Source: an uncultured Gammaproteobacteria bacterium
Lineage (GTDB): Bacteria > Pseudomonadota > Gammaproteobacteria > Eutrophobiales > Eutrophobiaceae
NCBI GenBank assembly: GCA_943788005.1
Contig: CALSOP010000003.1
Location: 132,690 to 196,689, forward strand
Direction of reading: 5' to 3'
DNA length: 64,000 nt
Both the position numbers and the translations under genes were made by a program. The notes under the pieces were generated by a model, which worked only from the letters and a program-made list of their open reading frames with translations, made no database searches and was not told the DNA's origin. Shown here piece after piece: positions 45,439 through 55,643 of this stretch (within the stretch, counting starts at the first letter, position 1; each line of letters begins with the position of its first letter).

Positions 45439-45493
45439 AACAAACTCCTGTGCATACTCTATTAACCGTCTTGATCAAACTACTCAAAAATGA

Positions 45494-46309
45494 CTATTCT
45501 ACTGACAAGTCATTTTTATAAAAATCTTCAGTCCATTCATCTGCCATTTTTTGTGCAAGTTCTATTTGCTTTATTGTCATCTTCTTTTCAATTTTATCTC
45601 TTTGTATGGCAGATCGATTAAATCCATTTTTTGATGAAATATTAAACCATTTATGTGATTCAATAACGTCTTTCACAACACCTTCGCCTTTGTAATGCAT
45701 GACTCCAATATTATATTGTGCCTTTGCATTACCCTGCTCTGCTGATGTTTTATACCAATAAAAGGCTTGTCCATGATTTTGCGTTACACCCTGCCCAGTG
45801 AGATACATAAAAGCAATATTAACCTGCGCATCAGCATCTCCTTGCTCTGCTGCTTTCTCATACCAGTAAGCAGCTTGATGATAATCTTGTGACACGCCAC
45901 GTTCTTTTTTATACATAAACCCAAGGTTAAATTGAGCCTCAACATCACCCTGTTCAGCGGCCTTTTTATACCAGTTAAATGCCTTCGAATAATCTTGTGA
46001 GACACCATGTCCCTGCACATACATTGCTGCAAGTGTAGTTTGTGCGGCGACAAGTCCTTGTTCAGCTAACACTTCGTACATGCTAAATGACTTTTGGTAA
46101 TCCTGAGGTGTACCTATGCCGTTGTAATGCATATAAGCAATATTATTCTGTGCGACAACATTCCCTTGTGCCGCTAATTTCTCATACAAGACAAATGCGG
46201 TGACAACATCATTACGGTCATAGGCTTCCTTGGCATCTGACAACTCTTCAGAAAAAGTGGGCAATGAGTAAATTAGTAACAATAAAATCAGTACGCGTTT
46301 TATGGTCAT
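45494..46309 (-). CDS. exported Sel1-repeat protein
   Basis: A 271-residue protein with a signal peptide (MTIKRVLILLLLIYSLPTFS) and six Sel1 repeats from about residue 50 (AQNNIAYMHYNGIGTPQDYQ through AQYNIGVMHYKGEGVVKDV), then the usual helical tail. Compact compared with the giant protein at 30-35 kb, and lacking its acidic linkers. Likely periplasmic. Partner unknown. The next gene (46357-46707) on the same strand may be co-transcribed. Confidence 0.9.
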   Translation of the reverse strand: MTIKRVLILLLLIYSLPTFSEELSDAKEAYDRNDVVTAFVLYEKLAAQGNVVAQNNIAYMHYNGIGTPQDYQKSFSMYEVLAEQGLVAAQTTLAAMYVQGHGVSQDYSKAFNWYKKAAEQGDVEAQFNLGFMYKKERGVSQDYHQAAYWYEKAAEQGDADAQVNIAFMYLTGQGVTQNHGQAFYWYKTSAEQGNAKAQYNIGVMHYKGEGVVKDVIESHKWFNISSKNGFNRSAIQRDKIEKKMTIKQIELAQKMADEWTEDFYKNDLSVE

Positions 46310-46356
46310 GTGATTTATATTTCAGAATAAGTATTAATTTTCAAACTTAGTTAAAA

Positions 46357-46707
46357 TTATTGTTTATCAATTTTACATTGTTCAATAAATTCATTGTATT
46401 CGCGAATAATTTTATTAGCTAAATTTGTTCTTAGTTTACATTGCACTAATTCATTTGAGCGATAGCCATAATCTATTCTTATTCTATCGCACCCAAAGTC
46501 GACATTGCTCGCACGAAGGACCTTCTTTAAATCACTGGGACATTGCCCAGAACTTAGAACGGCATCCAATTTATATATTTTTTCCAGCATAGACACATCT
46601 AGTGGGTTTGCTATAAGCGCTGGACTGATCACTATAATAATCAACAAGGAAAAAACTATAGTCATCCGTGCTTTTTTTCCACAGTTAGTATAAAACATTA
46701 CCCGCAT
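46357..46707 (-). CDS. hypothetical exported protein
   Basis: A 116-residue frame whose hydrophobic stretch (MTIVFSLLIIIVISPALIANP) is a signal peptide. Met at 46665 may be the true start; neither start has a strong ribosome site and TATACT in the upstream part resembles a -10 box. The mature part (about 80 residues) has three or four Cys (SGQCPSDL, FGCDR, VQCKLRT, EQCKIDK) that could form disulfides, suggesting a periplasmic protein. No family recognised. Confidence 0.5.
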   Translation of the reverse strand: MRVMFYTNCGKKARMTIVFSLLIIIVISPALIANPLDVSMLEKIYKLDAVLSSGQCPSDLKKVLRASNVDFGCDRIRIDYGYRSNELVQCKLRTNLANKIIREYNEFIEQCKIDKQ

Positions 46708-46753
46708 ATCAGTATTTAAATAATAGTAATAATTCTCTCAATAATTTTATTAA

Positions 46754-47869
46754 TTAAGGACTGCCCGCTGCCCGCATCGCTTCATGCAACTCTCGCTCAC
46801 TAATACCCAGCTTCTTTGCTGCATTTCTAAAATTCGGTGGCGGTGGTCCTAGTGCCGTGTGTAATTCTCGTTCACTAATACCGAGTTTTTTTGCAACTGC
46901 AGTAAGACCGGGCCGGCCGCGACGTCTGGTGCTTGTATCATTATTCCTCTCTCTTTGAGCACCACGCATATCACCCTCAGGTGCGGGGCGGCGTTCTAAC
47001 ATTGATGTATCCACCTCACCTTTAAAACAGCCCAGCGTGTAGGGGAATTCATTGTTAATATGATAATGATATTTATTGATAGTTTTACCCAATCTATCTA
47101 ATGCTGTACTCGTATGTCCATGACATTCATCTAATTCATTATTAGTAAGCACTTTTCCTCCATCGCCACGTGAGCCATAAATCCCAAAGCCATCCAGAGC
47201 ATAGCCTAATAGTGGGGAATGCTCATCCCCATTCCCATGGTTAAAACAGGGTGAGTTATGATGGTAATGATATTGCCCTTGTCTTTGTGGATGTCCCTCA
47301 CAAACATCAAAGATTTCATTAGCAACAGCATCACGTTTATCGGCATCAAGTGCGTTAAAAAAAACACCACCACTTAATGCAATACCAATAGTACCCATAG
47401 GAAGACATGTTGGTTTAGAAGCAATCTTCGGTTCTGATGGAATTGCATAAATAATGCGCTGTGAACTAATCGAATTAGGATTACGATCATATTGATATGC
47501 GGTTGATCCAGAATTTATAGGAAAATCTCCGGTCTTATGGTCAGGTAGTCCATTGCCTGTAACTGCAATGTTTGGAATGCTCTTATCAAATTTGATGTTT
47601 GAGTTCCATGTTTTATTGCCTTTTACAAATGGTTTTTTTTCAAAATAGATTATTCCTTTACTATCAACCCATGGTCGGTTTAATGCCCCTCCCATTGCGC
47701 TGAATTCGCAGGAATAAATCGTACTTCTGCCTGGCTGGCTCATAGGACGATTATCAATTGCACCCGTGCCTTTATCATAACCGAGTGCTTGCCATTGTTG
47801 ATCGGTATGCGCTGACAAAGATAAAAGCAGTAATGCAGTAGATAATATAAATCTAATATCCATATTCAA
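46754..47869 (-). CDS. YHYH-domain protein with C-terminal helix repeats
   Basis: A 371-residue exported protein (signal peptide ending near SAHT) with a YHYH domain: CEGHPQRQGQYHYHHNSPC, GYALDGFGIYG, ELDECHGHTS and KYHYHINNEFPYTLGC. Histidines and Cys suggest metal binding or disulfides. The C-terminus has two copies of KKLGISERELH with Pro/Gly spacers, a repeat known in this family. Function unknown. The protein is extracytoplasmic and transcribed alone. Confidence 0.88.
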   Translation of the reverse strand: MNMDIRFILSTALLLLSLSAHTDQQWQALGYDKGTGAIDNRPMSQPGRSTIYSCEFSAMGGALNRPWVDSKGIIYFEKKPFVKGNKTWNSNIKFDKSIPNIAVTGNGLPDHKTGDFPINSGSTAYQYDRNPNSISSQRIIYAIPSEPKIASKPTCLPMGTIGIALSGGVFFNALDADKRDAVANEIFDVCEGHPQRQGQYHYHHNSPCFNHGNGDEHSPLLGYALDGFGIYGSRGDGGKVLTNNELDECHGHTSTALDRLGKTINKYHYHINNEFPYTLGCFKGEVDTSMLERRPAPEGDMRGAQRERNNDTSTRRRGRPGLTAVAKKLGISERELHTALGPPPPNFRNAAKKLGISERELHEAMRAAGSP

Positions 47870-47891
47870 TCCTTATAATAAACAAACAGCA

Positions 47892-48033
47892 GCCACAAAG
47901 AACACCGAGGACACAGAGAAAAAAATATTTTAAATCTGGAATAAAAATAATCTATAAACTGGCTCTATAAAATATAGTCTTTTTTTTTATGTTAATTGCT
48001 TTTAGTTATATTAATTTGTTTTTCTCGGTGGCT
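47892..48033. repeat. short ACAC-GAGG-type repeats with an inverted partner
   Basis: In a 195-bp gap, GCCACAAAGAACACCGAGG-ACACAGAGAAAA (47892-47922) contains two near-repeats of ACACCGAGG. About 90 bp on, TTTTTCTCGGTGGC (48019-48032) is the reverse complement of GCCACCGAGAAAAA, so the edges pair. Similar purine/CAC-rich runs occur in other bacterial genomes; no function is established from sequence. Confidence 0.4.
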
Positions 48034-48064
48034 AATTAATTTTTTAATAAGATATTTTGCTAAA

Positions 48065-49714
48065 TCAATACAACTCAATCGGCCCCTGTTTTTTTATGCG
48101 TGGTACGGCTGATAATAATTCTTTTGTGTATTCGTGTTGTGGACGCATCAAAACCTGTTCAACATCACCTTGTTCTACAATTTTCCCTTGATACATAACT
48201 GCAACAGTATGAGCTATGTACTCAACGACACTAATATTATGAGTAATAAACAAATAACCAAGTTGGTATTCTTTTTGTAGCTTTCTCAACAACGCCAAAA
48301 TCTGCGCCTGAACAGATACATCAAGTGCACTGGTTGGTTCATCGCAAACAATTAGTTTTGGCTTAACAGCTAATGCGCGAGCGATACAAATTCGTTGCCG
48401 TTGACCACCGGAAAATTCATGCGGATAACGCAATTGATGTTCAGGTAATAACCCGACCTGTTCCAATAGTTCTGCGGTCATCTGATCGCGTTCCTGGTGT
48501 GTTTTGCCTATGCCTTGTGCAAGCATGCCTTCCTGAACGATATCTTTGATCATCATTCTGGGATTCATTGATGAATATGGATCCTGGAACACGATCTGTA
48601 TCTCTGACCGTTTCTGTCTCAGCGCGGCAGCATCCAAACTACTTAAGTCAGTATCTTGATACAAGACCTCACCTGCGGTTGTCTGTAATAGACGTAAGAT
48701 ACCTTTCCCCATCGTCGTCTTACCTGAACCAGATTCACCAACCACCGCCAGTGTTTCACCCGCATGTAATTTTAATGTAACACCATCCACAGCGCGCACA
48801 TGACCAACAACGCGCTTAAAGACGCCCTTCTTTATAGGGTAATGGACTTTAAGATCGTTTACTTTCAGCAAGCATTGTTCATCCGTTCCTTCAAATTTAC
48901 TCGTGTCAGATTCAGCTAGTCGTTTTTCCCAACTGGGTATGGCATCAAATAATTGTAGTGTGTAAGGATGTTCGGGGTTGGCAAACAAACTCACTTTATT
49001 TTTTGCTTCGACAATTTTTCCTGTGCGCATAACCGCAACATGATCTGCCATTTGCGATGTCACACCCAGATCATGTGTAATGAATAAAATCGCCATGCCG
49101 GTATCTTTCTGCAACTTACGCAGTAGATCTAAAACTTGCGCTTGAATAGTGACATCTAGTGCTGTTGTCGGTTCATCCGCAATTAATAAATCAGGTTCAC
49201 CTGCCAACGCCATTGCAATCATGATACGTTGTTTCATGCCACCAGAAAATTGATGCGGATACTCATTGATGCGTCTATTTGGTTCAGGGATACCTACTGC
49301 ATCCAATAATTCAATACTTCGCTTTATACACTCCAGCTTGGAAAGCTTTTGGTGTCGATACAATGTTTCACTAATTTGTTGCCCTGCTGTCAGTACCGGG
49401 TTTAATGACGATTGGGGTTCCTGAAATATCATTCCTATTTTCGAACCACGAACATCGCGCATCTTACTCTCTGGTAATTCGAATAGGTTTTGTCCGTTTA
49501 ATATAACTTCACCACTATTTATGTCCGCCGCAGATGGCAATAAGCGCATAATGGATAATGCTGTAATAGATTTGCCACTACCCGACTCACCTAATAATAC
49601 AAAAGTCTCACCTTTATTAATCTCAAAACTGACGTTATCAACAACATTGACCTTATCGCTACCCACCCCGATAGAGGTTGTAAGTTGATTAACCTTAAGT
49701 AGTGGCTCGCTCAT
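48065..49714 (-). CDS. fused double ATPase of a peptide-type ABC importer
   Basis: A 549-residue protein of two ABC ATPase domains. Walker A sites GESGSGKSITALSI (about 36) and GESGSGKTTMGKGI (about 315); signatures FSGGMKQRIMIA and FSGGQRQRICIA; Walker B LLIADEPTTALDV and LIVCDEPTSALDV. DppD/DppF-type tails follow each. The fused form is used by YejF-like and similar peptide/microcin importers. It is the last gene of the operon with a thioesterase, two permeases and a binding protein. Confidence 0.9.
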   Translation of the reverse strand: MSEPLLKVNQLTTSIGVGSDKVNVVDNVSFEINKGETFVLLGESGSGKSITALSIMRLLPSAADINSGEVILNGQNLFELPESKMRDVRGSKIGMIFQEPQSSLNPVLTAGQQISETLYRHQKLSKLECIKRSIELLDAVGIPEPNRRINEYPHQFSGGMKQRIMIAMALAGEPDLLIADEPTTALDVTIQAQVLDLLRKLQKDTGMAILFITHDLGVTSQMADHVAVMRTGKIVEAKNKVSLFANPEHPYTLQLFDAIPSWEKRLAESDTSKFEGTDEQCLLKVNDLKVHYPIKKGVFKRVVGHVRAVDGVTLKLHAGETLAVVGESGSGKTTMGKGILRLLQTTAGEVLYQDTDLSSLDAAALRQKRSEIQIVFQDPYSSMNPRMMIKDIVQEGMLAQGIGKTHQERDQMTAELLEQVGLLPEHQLRYPHEFSGGQRQRICIARALAVKPKLIVCDEPTSALDVSVQAQILALLRKLQKEYQLGYLFITHNISVVEYIAHTVAVMYQGKIVEQGDVEQVLMRPQHEYTKELLSAVPRIKKQGPIELY

Positions 49715-49716
49715 AA

Positions 49717-50124
49717 TTAATCTGTTCCCAAGTCAGGTAGTTTGCGCGGCTTACGGTCTTCATCTAGAGCCACATAAATCAGTTCGGCTTGAGTTACTTT
49801 AACCGTTTGCTTATTTGACGGCTGTCGCTCGGCATACACCTCGACCTTGACTGTAATTGATGTGCGCCCAGTGTTAATTACTTCTGCATAACAACTAATC
49901 AAATCACCAATAAAGACCGGTTCATGGAATTCAATCGAATTAACTGCAACAGTCACTATTCTACCTTTAGCTCGCTCTAATGCAGGTACTGCTCCGGCGA
50001 TATCAATCTGAGACATAATCCAGCCTCCAAAGATACTGCCTCCCGCATTGGCATCCTTTGGCATAGCAACAATTTTTATTGCAGGCTGTTTGTCGGCGGG
50101 TAATATTGCGTTTGTATCTGTCAT
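49717..50124 (-). CDS. yciA: acyl-CoA thioesterase, YciA-like hot-dog protein
   Basis: A 135-residue hot-dog thioesterase: DANAGGSIFGGWIMSQIDIAGA matches the YciA/BACH N-terminal motif, and RIVTVAVNSIEFHEPVFIGD, VKVEVYAERQ follow. Family chemistry is hydrolysis of acyl-CoA. The gene lies between a permease (69 bp) and the ATPase (2 bp) of the ABC operon, which is unusual for an acyl-CoA enzyme. It could be fortuitous or process something imported. Confidence 0.9.
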   Translation of the reverse strand: MTDTNAILPADKQPAIKIVAMPKDANAGGSIFGGWIMSQIDIAGAVPALERAKGRIVTVAVNSIEFHEPVFIGDLISCYAEVINTGRTSITVKVEVYAERQPSNKQTVKVTQAELIYVALDEDRKPRKLPDLGTD

Positions 50125-50193
50125 AATGTTTTACTTATCCAGAATTAATAATTTATCTATGCTGCTACCATTTTCAGTAACGTAGGCTTATAT

Positions 50194-51591
50194 CTAATGC
50201 CGTAGTCTGGGGTCAAACGCATCACGTACCGCATCAGAAAATAGATTGGCGGCAAGTACCAGAACAAACATAAACACAAAAGCTGCTGCAAGTGACCACC
50301 AGACTATAGGCTCACGCGCCATCTCCAATCTCGCGCCATTGATCATATTACCCCAACTGTTCATGCTCGGATCAACACCAATATTAATGTATGACAAGAC
50401 AGCTTCGGCTAATACCAAACCACTAAAGTCGATCACAATAGAAATCATAACAATATGCATCACGTTGGGTAATAGATGTCGCAACATGATGCTTAGATTA
50501 CTAACGCCAAAGGCCTGTGCCGCTTGTACATAATCTATCTCACGTAGTTTTAGGGTCTCGGCTCTTAATAGTCGACATAAGCCGGTCCAACTCGTAATAC
50601 CCAAAATAATACAAAGAAAAAGAAGCCTTAGATCTGCTCTTTCTTCAATGCTATTAAAATCATCGGCATGATTACCGATATAAACTTGTAATAATAAGAT
50701 TGAGGCTGCAATAAGTAATACACCGGGTATAGAGTTTAAAGTTGTATAAAGATATTGAATAACATCATCTATCCAACCGCGGAAGTATCCCGCCATCAAA
50801 CCCATCATGATGGCAAACGGCAACATTACGAGTGTTGTCAAGGTGCCGATAACAAGCCCGGTGCGTATGCTCTTTATTGCTTGATAGAGCACATCTTGTC
50901 CCACCTTATCTGTGCCGAACACATGGTAGTACTGAGATAGGTTATAGACACAACTGCCGACGATAATTATAAGGCTCACGGTAATTATCATGGCAGTCCA
51001 GGCAACATAGTAATCATTCTTAAATAATTTATGTAAAGCCTGCTTGAATGAAACCTTATGCGCCCTACTTAAAAGAATAATAATCAAACTTGATAAAAAC
51101 AAGCTGATTACTAAGCCACAAAGCAGGCCAACAAAAAGTCGTTTAACGATATCTGGTACACGCTCTGTTACTGGAGCATCAAGATGTGCTCCGCCGTATT
51201 TTAATCGAGGATAATCTCTGATTTGTTTTCCATCTGGCAGGTCGATCATTTCCTTAGAGAAAGCATAACTTGCCAATGGCGCGGAATAGGTGCGTTCTGT
51301 ATTTTCATGCAGGTCTTCAAGTACAAGATCCAATAGACTTAATACTTCGGTTGAATACACCGTGTCATTTATTTTTGTTGCTTCCAGCTTTGGATGAAAG
51401 TGCACTGAATCTAATAAACCAACAACGACATAAACAGCAAGAATAATTGCCGCAGACATCGCTAGTGGACGACAGGCAACATTATGCCAGGGGGCGCGTA
51501 GATGCTCATGTCGTCGTGCATAAAGCACATAAGCAACAACCATTAGCACGAGCAGGAATATAAAAGCGTCAGTAATAAAAATAACAGGCAT
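50194..51591 (-). CDS. peptide ABC permease with enlarged N-terminal part
   Basis: A 465-residue BPD-type permease. An N-terminal membrane region with an unusual roughly 110-residue extracytoplasmic insert (about 65-150) precedes the standard DppC-like core: FGTDKVGQDVLYQAIKSIRTG, five or so helices, and EAA-loop AETLKLREIDYVQAAQAFGV. Normal homologues are near 300-340 residues, so the extension is distinctive. It forms the transmembrane pair with the frameshifted permease upstream (gap 2 bp). Confidence 0.85.
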   Translation of the reverse strand: MPVIFITDAFIFLLVLMVVAYVLYARRHEHLRAPWHNVACRPLAMSAAIILAVYVVVGLLDSVHFHPKLEATKINDTVYSTEVLSLLDLVLEDLHENTERTYSAPLASYAFSKEMIDLPDGKQIRDYPRLKYGGAHLDAPVTERVPDIVKRLFVGLLCGLVISLFLSSLIIILLSRAHKVSFKQALHKLFKNDYYVAWTAMIITVSLIIIVGSCVYNLSQYYHVFGTDKVGQDVLYQAIKSIRTGLVIGTLTTLVMLPFAIMMGLMAGYFRGWIDDVIQYLYTTLNSIPGVLLIAASILLLQVYIGNHADDFNSIEERADLRLLFLCIILGITSWTGLCRLLRAETLKLREIDYVQAAQAFGVSNLSIMLRHLLPNVMHIVMISIVIDFSGLVLAEAVLSYINIGVDPSMNSWGNMINGARLEMAREPIVWWSLAAAFVFMFVLVLAANLFSDAVRDAFDPRLRH

Positions 51592-51593
51592 AT

Positions 51594-52572
51594 TTAATTC
51601 AACCTGACTCTGGGATCGACTAGGGTATAGGAAATGTCCGTCAGGATTAAGCCCATGATGTATAACACGGAGCCAAGAAACACCATCGAACGCACTATGG
51701 CAAAGTCCTGTCGGTTAATTGCATCAATGGTATAGCTTCCTAGTCCCGGTATTGCAAAGAATGATTCGACAATCAAACTGCCTATAAATAAACTAGGTAA
51801 TATAACCACGGCACCGGTCAGAATCGGTATCAATCCATTCATGAGAACATGTTGATATAATACCCGGACTTCGGACAAACCTTTAGCCTTTGCTGTTCGA
51901 ACATAATCCTTCCCCATCTCTTCGAGAAAAATAGTTCTATACCAGCGCGTACTAGCACCAATGCCGCCAATTAGCCCAACAAGTATGGGTAAAATTGTAA
52001 ACTTAATCGCATTAAACCCGGTGTCATAGCCGGAAATAGGAACCAAGTGAAAAAATTTACCGATGAGATATTGTCCACCAATAATATAAAACAAACCCGA
52101 GATCGACATCATAACTACGCAGAGTATGACCCCGGAGACGTCGACATAACTGCCTCGAAAAAAATGCGAGTGTGAGACCAAATGAGATATAAGCTAATAA
52201 ACCTAATATTAGGCTAGGCACTGTAATCGCAAGGCTTGGCCACATACGTTGGCTAATATCATGACCTATATCTCGGCCACTATCAGAACGGCCAAAATCA
52301 AATACGAATAACTTGACTGAATTTTGAAAGAAAATAGTATCCGTTATCTTTTCAACTGACTCGGCATTTGTGTTCCATAAAATAGGTTTGTCATAGCCCC
52401 TGTCTTCTTTCCACTTTGTGATTGCCGCTTCGCTAACTCGCTTCATTCCCAATTGCATACGCGCCATGTCATCAGGGGTATTCACAACAAAAAATAAAAC
52501 AAACGTAATAATATTCACACCGACCAATATCGGAAAGGCATAGGCAATGCGTCGCAAAATATAACTAATCAT
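51594..52572 (-). pseudogene. peptide ABC permease gene with one frameshift in a T7 run
   Basis: Two ORFs (52057-52572 and 51594-52181) are one DppB/YejB-type permease. The first runs [20 protein letters not shown] to FGLTLAFF, the second continues RGSYVDVSGVILCVVM. A run of seven A on the plus strand (52158-52164) would give a continuous protein if it were six. Total length 979 bp = 326 codons plus one. Otherwise intact (EAA region GKDYVRTAKAKGLSE). Probably a homopolymer error or slippage site; if real, the importer lacks one permease. Confidence 0.85.
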
Positions 52573-54764
52573 AAGATAGCTTCTCGCTCTTTACGCCGAT
52601 AAGAAATGATTGCAGGCAATAACAAAATGATTGCGAGGATTGCTATCAGGGCAATTGGCCACCAAATCGGTTGATTCCATGCTGAGCGACTATCTGTACG
52701 CAATCTTGGTTCAATTCGTTTATATTTAAGTGTGTTGTTAGCCATCAAGTTAGGCTTTGCATTCTTATACCATTGGTGATGCAGTGAAAAACCAACAGGA
52801 TGAAACCCCCATAACCAGGGCGCATCTCGTCTGACAATTTCAATCATCTTATTAATAACATCCTGCCGTTCAGTATTATTAGACATGCTTTTCATCTGGT
52901 TAAATAATTTATCAAACTCAACGTTCTTATAATTTGCTGCATTTTCACCATTATGATCAATCTTTGCATTTTGCCCATAGAGCAAAAAGAAGAAGTTTTC
53001 CGGATCCGGATAATCTGCGTTCCAGCCCCATTGAAAAATTTGTGCAGTTCCTTTTCTCATCTTCTCCTGAAAGCGGTTGTAATCCGTTGCGCGAATGACA
53101 AGATTAATGCCCAACTTTGCAAATTGTTTACGCATCCAATCAAAACTAGCCTTACTCCCCGGCCCTGCTGCTGGAGAATCCAGGTTTAATACTAGTTGTT
53201 TACCACTTATTTTATCGCGGCCATCTGGATAACCTGCTTGCGCCAATAATTCTTTTGCATGTTCAATCGAATGTCGAACAGGCTTGTCTCCCTGCCATTT
53301 ATAGACATAGGGGTTAACCCCCTCCTCGCCTTCAACATTACCGAATATACCTGGGGGAATGGGTCCTTGTGCAGGTTGGCCTCTACCGTTGGCAAAAATA
53401 GAAATATATTCTTCATAATCTACTGCGATTGAGATAGCGCGTCTGAGTAATCGAGCACGCTCACTATCACCGCCGATGACATCATCTACCATATTGAAGC
53501 CCATATAATAAGTCGATGTGGTTACTGCCGTTGATAATTGCACGCCTTTCTCACGCATTTCATTCGTCAGTTCTGCATCGCCTTGTATACTAAACTGCAC
53601 AGCTTGATCAAAACTGTCGGAGACAATGCCTGAAGTATCATAATAACCTTGAAGAAATTTATTCCAGGCGGGAATTGATTCTTTTTCCAGACTATATATT
53701 GCCTTATCAATAAACGGCATTTTTTTACCCGCATCATCAAGCAATCCTGATTCCTGATCCCCGCTTTCACCTACTGATGGAAAAGCCTCACCGCGAAAAT
53801 TCGGATTACGTTCAAGCACCATGCGCAGATTAGGATTGTTTTCAGACAACATGAACGGGCCTGTGCCAACAGGATACCAATCCAGCGTTATATTTTTTTC
53901 TGTCATACCTTCCTGAGAATAAAAATAATCCGCTTCCCATGGCATAGGTGCAAAGAAAGACATTGATAACCAATAAAGAAACTGCGGATACTTTTGGCTA
54001 AGCGTTATTTCAAAAGTTGTATCATCTATAACTCTTGCGCCTGGCAACTCAACACTATTCAGATCGATATAATTTGAACCAGACTTATCTTTTTCAAGCT
54101 TTGAAAGTTCTTCGCCGAATTCGTTTAGTCCCAAAATATATTTCGCCATTAAGCCAGCGATTGGTGAATGTACACTTGGATGCACCATTCGTTTAATTTG
54201 GTAGACATAATCCTTAGCCAATAACTTTCGTGTCCCGACCGTATCGAAATCTGATATTGAATGAATATTGTTTAGTTTTTTTTCATTCAGATCATGATAT
54301 AGATATTTACCACTCGCATTTTTTGCAAATGCTGGATGCGGTTGATATAAAATGTCGGGCTTGATTGATATCTTATATTTAACCCTGTCTATATTTTCCG
54401 GGTTCGCATCTTCTTCTAAAACCTCTCCATTTTTATCAAAATACTCCGCCTTTGGTAAGCCCGTTGCTGTAAGTGGAATTAATTCATAGGGTCGTTTAAA
54501 AAAATGATACTGTAATGGCGGCTCATAGATTTGCCCCAGAAAGACATATTCATTCGAACTATAAGAACTGACAGGATCTAGATGTTTAGGTCGCTCGGAA
54601 AATGAATCATAGTAGATGTTTTTTGCCGAATCCTGATTTGGATAGGGGTTATTCCAAGGGGAATTGTCACATCCCGTGCAAAGTAACAGCAAACAAAGTA
54701 ACAGTTTTGATATCAGGCTGTAAACTGAGATGCTTCGATTTATTATTTTTAGATATTTTGTCAT
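52569..54764 (-). CDS. peptide-type ABC solute-binding protein with C-terminal TM anchor
   Basis: A 731-residue family-5 binding protein (from ATG 54764; the track GTG at 54767 adds one residue). The N-terminus is a lipoprotein-like signal ([13 protein letters not shown], imperfect lipobox), then an OppA/DppA-type domain: [68 protein letters not shown]. The last 35 residues form a TM helix ([20 protein letters not shown]) with a basic tail. A binding protein with both a lipobox and a C-terminal membrane helix is unusual. It overlaps the permease start by 4 nt. Confidence 0.88.
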   Translation of the reverse strand: MTKYLKIINRSISVYSLISKLLLCLLLLCTGCDNSPWNNPYPNQDSAKNIYYDSFSERPKHLDPVSSYSSNEYVFLGQIYEPPLQYHFFKRPYELIPLTATGLPKAEYFDKNGEVLEEDANPENIDRVKYKISIKPDILYQPHPAFAKNASGKYLYHDLNEKKLNNIHSISDFDTVGTRKLLAKDYVYQIKRMVHPSVHSPIAGLMAKYILGLNEFGEELSKLEKDKSGSNYIDLNSVELPGARVIDDTTFEITLSQKYPQFLYWLSMSFFAPMPWEADYFYSQEGMTEKNITLDWYPVGTGPFMLSENNPNLRMVLERNPNFRGEAFPSVGESGDQESGLLDDAGKKMPFIDKAIYSLEKESIPAWNKFLQGYYDTSGIVSDSFDQAVQFSIQGDAELTNEMREKGVQLSTAVTTSTYYMGFNMVDDVIGGDSERARLLRRAISIAVDYEEYISIFANGRGQPAQGPIPPGIFGNVEGEEGVNPYVYKWQGDKPVRHSIEHAKELLAQAGYPDGRDKISGKQLVLNLDSPAAGPGSKASFDWMRKQFAKLGINLVIRATDYNRFQEKMRKGTAQIFQWGWNADYPDPENFFFLLYGQNAKIDHNGENAANYKNVEFDKLFNQMKSMSNNTERQDVINKMIEIVRRDAPWLWGFHPVGFSLHHQWYKNAKPNLMANNTLKYKRIEPRLRTDSRSAWNQPIWWPIALIAILAIILLLPAIISYRRKEREAIL

Positions 54765-54778
54765 CACTGGTGCATTAT

Positions 54779-54792
54779 AAACGTGAGCGTTT
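54779..54792. promoter_or_regulatory. palindrome between the ABC operon and fabI
   Basis: AAACG-TGAG-CGTTT is a 5-bp inverted repeat with a 4-bp spacer in the 93-bp divergent region. It could be an operator for either side; no regulator is recognised, and chance is possible. Confidence 0.25.
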
Positions 54793-54857
54793 TTCTGTAC
54801 ACTTTGATATTAAATGAAGCAAAAGATTCAAATAACAATTTTCAAAAGGATAAACAG

Positions 54858-55634
54858 ATGGGACTACTCGATAATAAACGCGCTCTAATCGTTGGTGTTG
54901 CCAGCGATCGATCTATTGCCTGGGGAATTGCTCAAGCTATGCACCGTGAAGGCGCTGAACTGGCATTTACCTATCAAAATGAAAAATTACGTGGCAGAGT
55001 CGAAAAATATGCTGCTGAGGTCAATTCCGAAATTACCGTGCCCTGTGATGTGGGTGATGATAAACAAATAGCAGCGGTTTTTGAGCATTTGGATGATTAT
55101 TGGGATGGGCTCGATATTTTGATTCATTCCGTAGCCTATGCACCAAAAGAACAGTTGGATGGCGAATATCTGGAAAACGTCACCCGTGAAGGTTTCTTGA
55201 TGGCCCACGAAATTAGCTCTTACAGTTTTTCAGCGCTTGGCGATGCCGCCAGAGAGATGATGAAAGGCAGGAATGGCGCCATGTTAACCCTCAGCTATAT
55301 CGGTGCCGTAAGAGCTATGCCAAACTACAATGTCATGGGCCTTGCAAAGGCCAGCCTTGAGGCAAATGTCCGTTATATGGCTTCGAGCCTGGGTCCGGAA
55401 GGAATACGGGTAAATGCTATCTCAGCAGGCCCTATTCGCACATTAGCCTCATCTGGTATCAAGGGTATGCGCGACTTTCTCAATCATGTCGAAAAAGTAT
55501 CTCCCTTAAGACGTAACGTGAATATCGATGAAGTCGGAAATGTCGCCGCATTCCTATGTTCCGAATATGCCTCTGCAATTACAGGAGAAATCACCTATGT
55601 AGATGGCGGATTTAATTCCATCGGTATGGGCTAA
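54858..55634 (+). CDS. fabI: enoyl-ACP reductase FabI (NADH)
   Basis: ATG at 54858 with AAAAGGA 7 nt upstream gives 258 residues beginning [25 protein letters not shown]; the longer track start has no support. The Tyr-x6-Lys catalytic pair is in YNVMGLAK, with the [14 protein letters not shown] segment. It performs the last step of each fatty-acid elongation cycle. The symporter gene follows 9 bp downstream. Confidence 0.96.
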   Translation: MGLLDNKRALIVGVASDRSIAWGIAQAMHREGAELAFTYQNEKLRGRVEKYAAEVNSEITVPCDVGDDKQIAAVFEHLDDYWDGLDILIHSVAYAPKEQLDGEYLENVTREGFLMAHEISSYSFSALGDAAREMMKGRNGAMLTLSYIGAVRAMPNYNVMGLAKASLEANVRYMASSLGPEGIRVNAISAGPIRTLASSGIKGMRDFLNHVEKVSPLRRNVNIDEVGNVAAFLCSEYASAITGEITYVDGGFNSIGMG

Positions 55635-55643
55635 ACAGACGAG

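Noticed and set aside
48065-54764. Assigning the ABC operon as YejABEF (microcin C importer)
   Set aside because: The fused ATPase fits, but the permease and binding-protein sequences resemble the general Dpp/Opp type and carry extra domains, so no Yej symbols are given.
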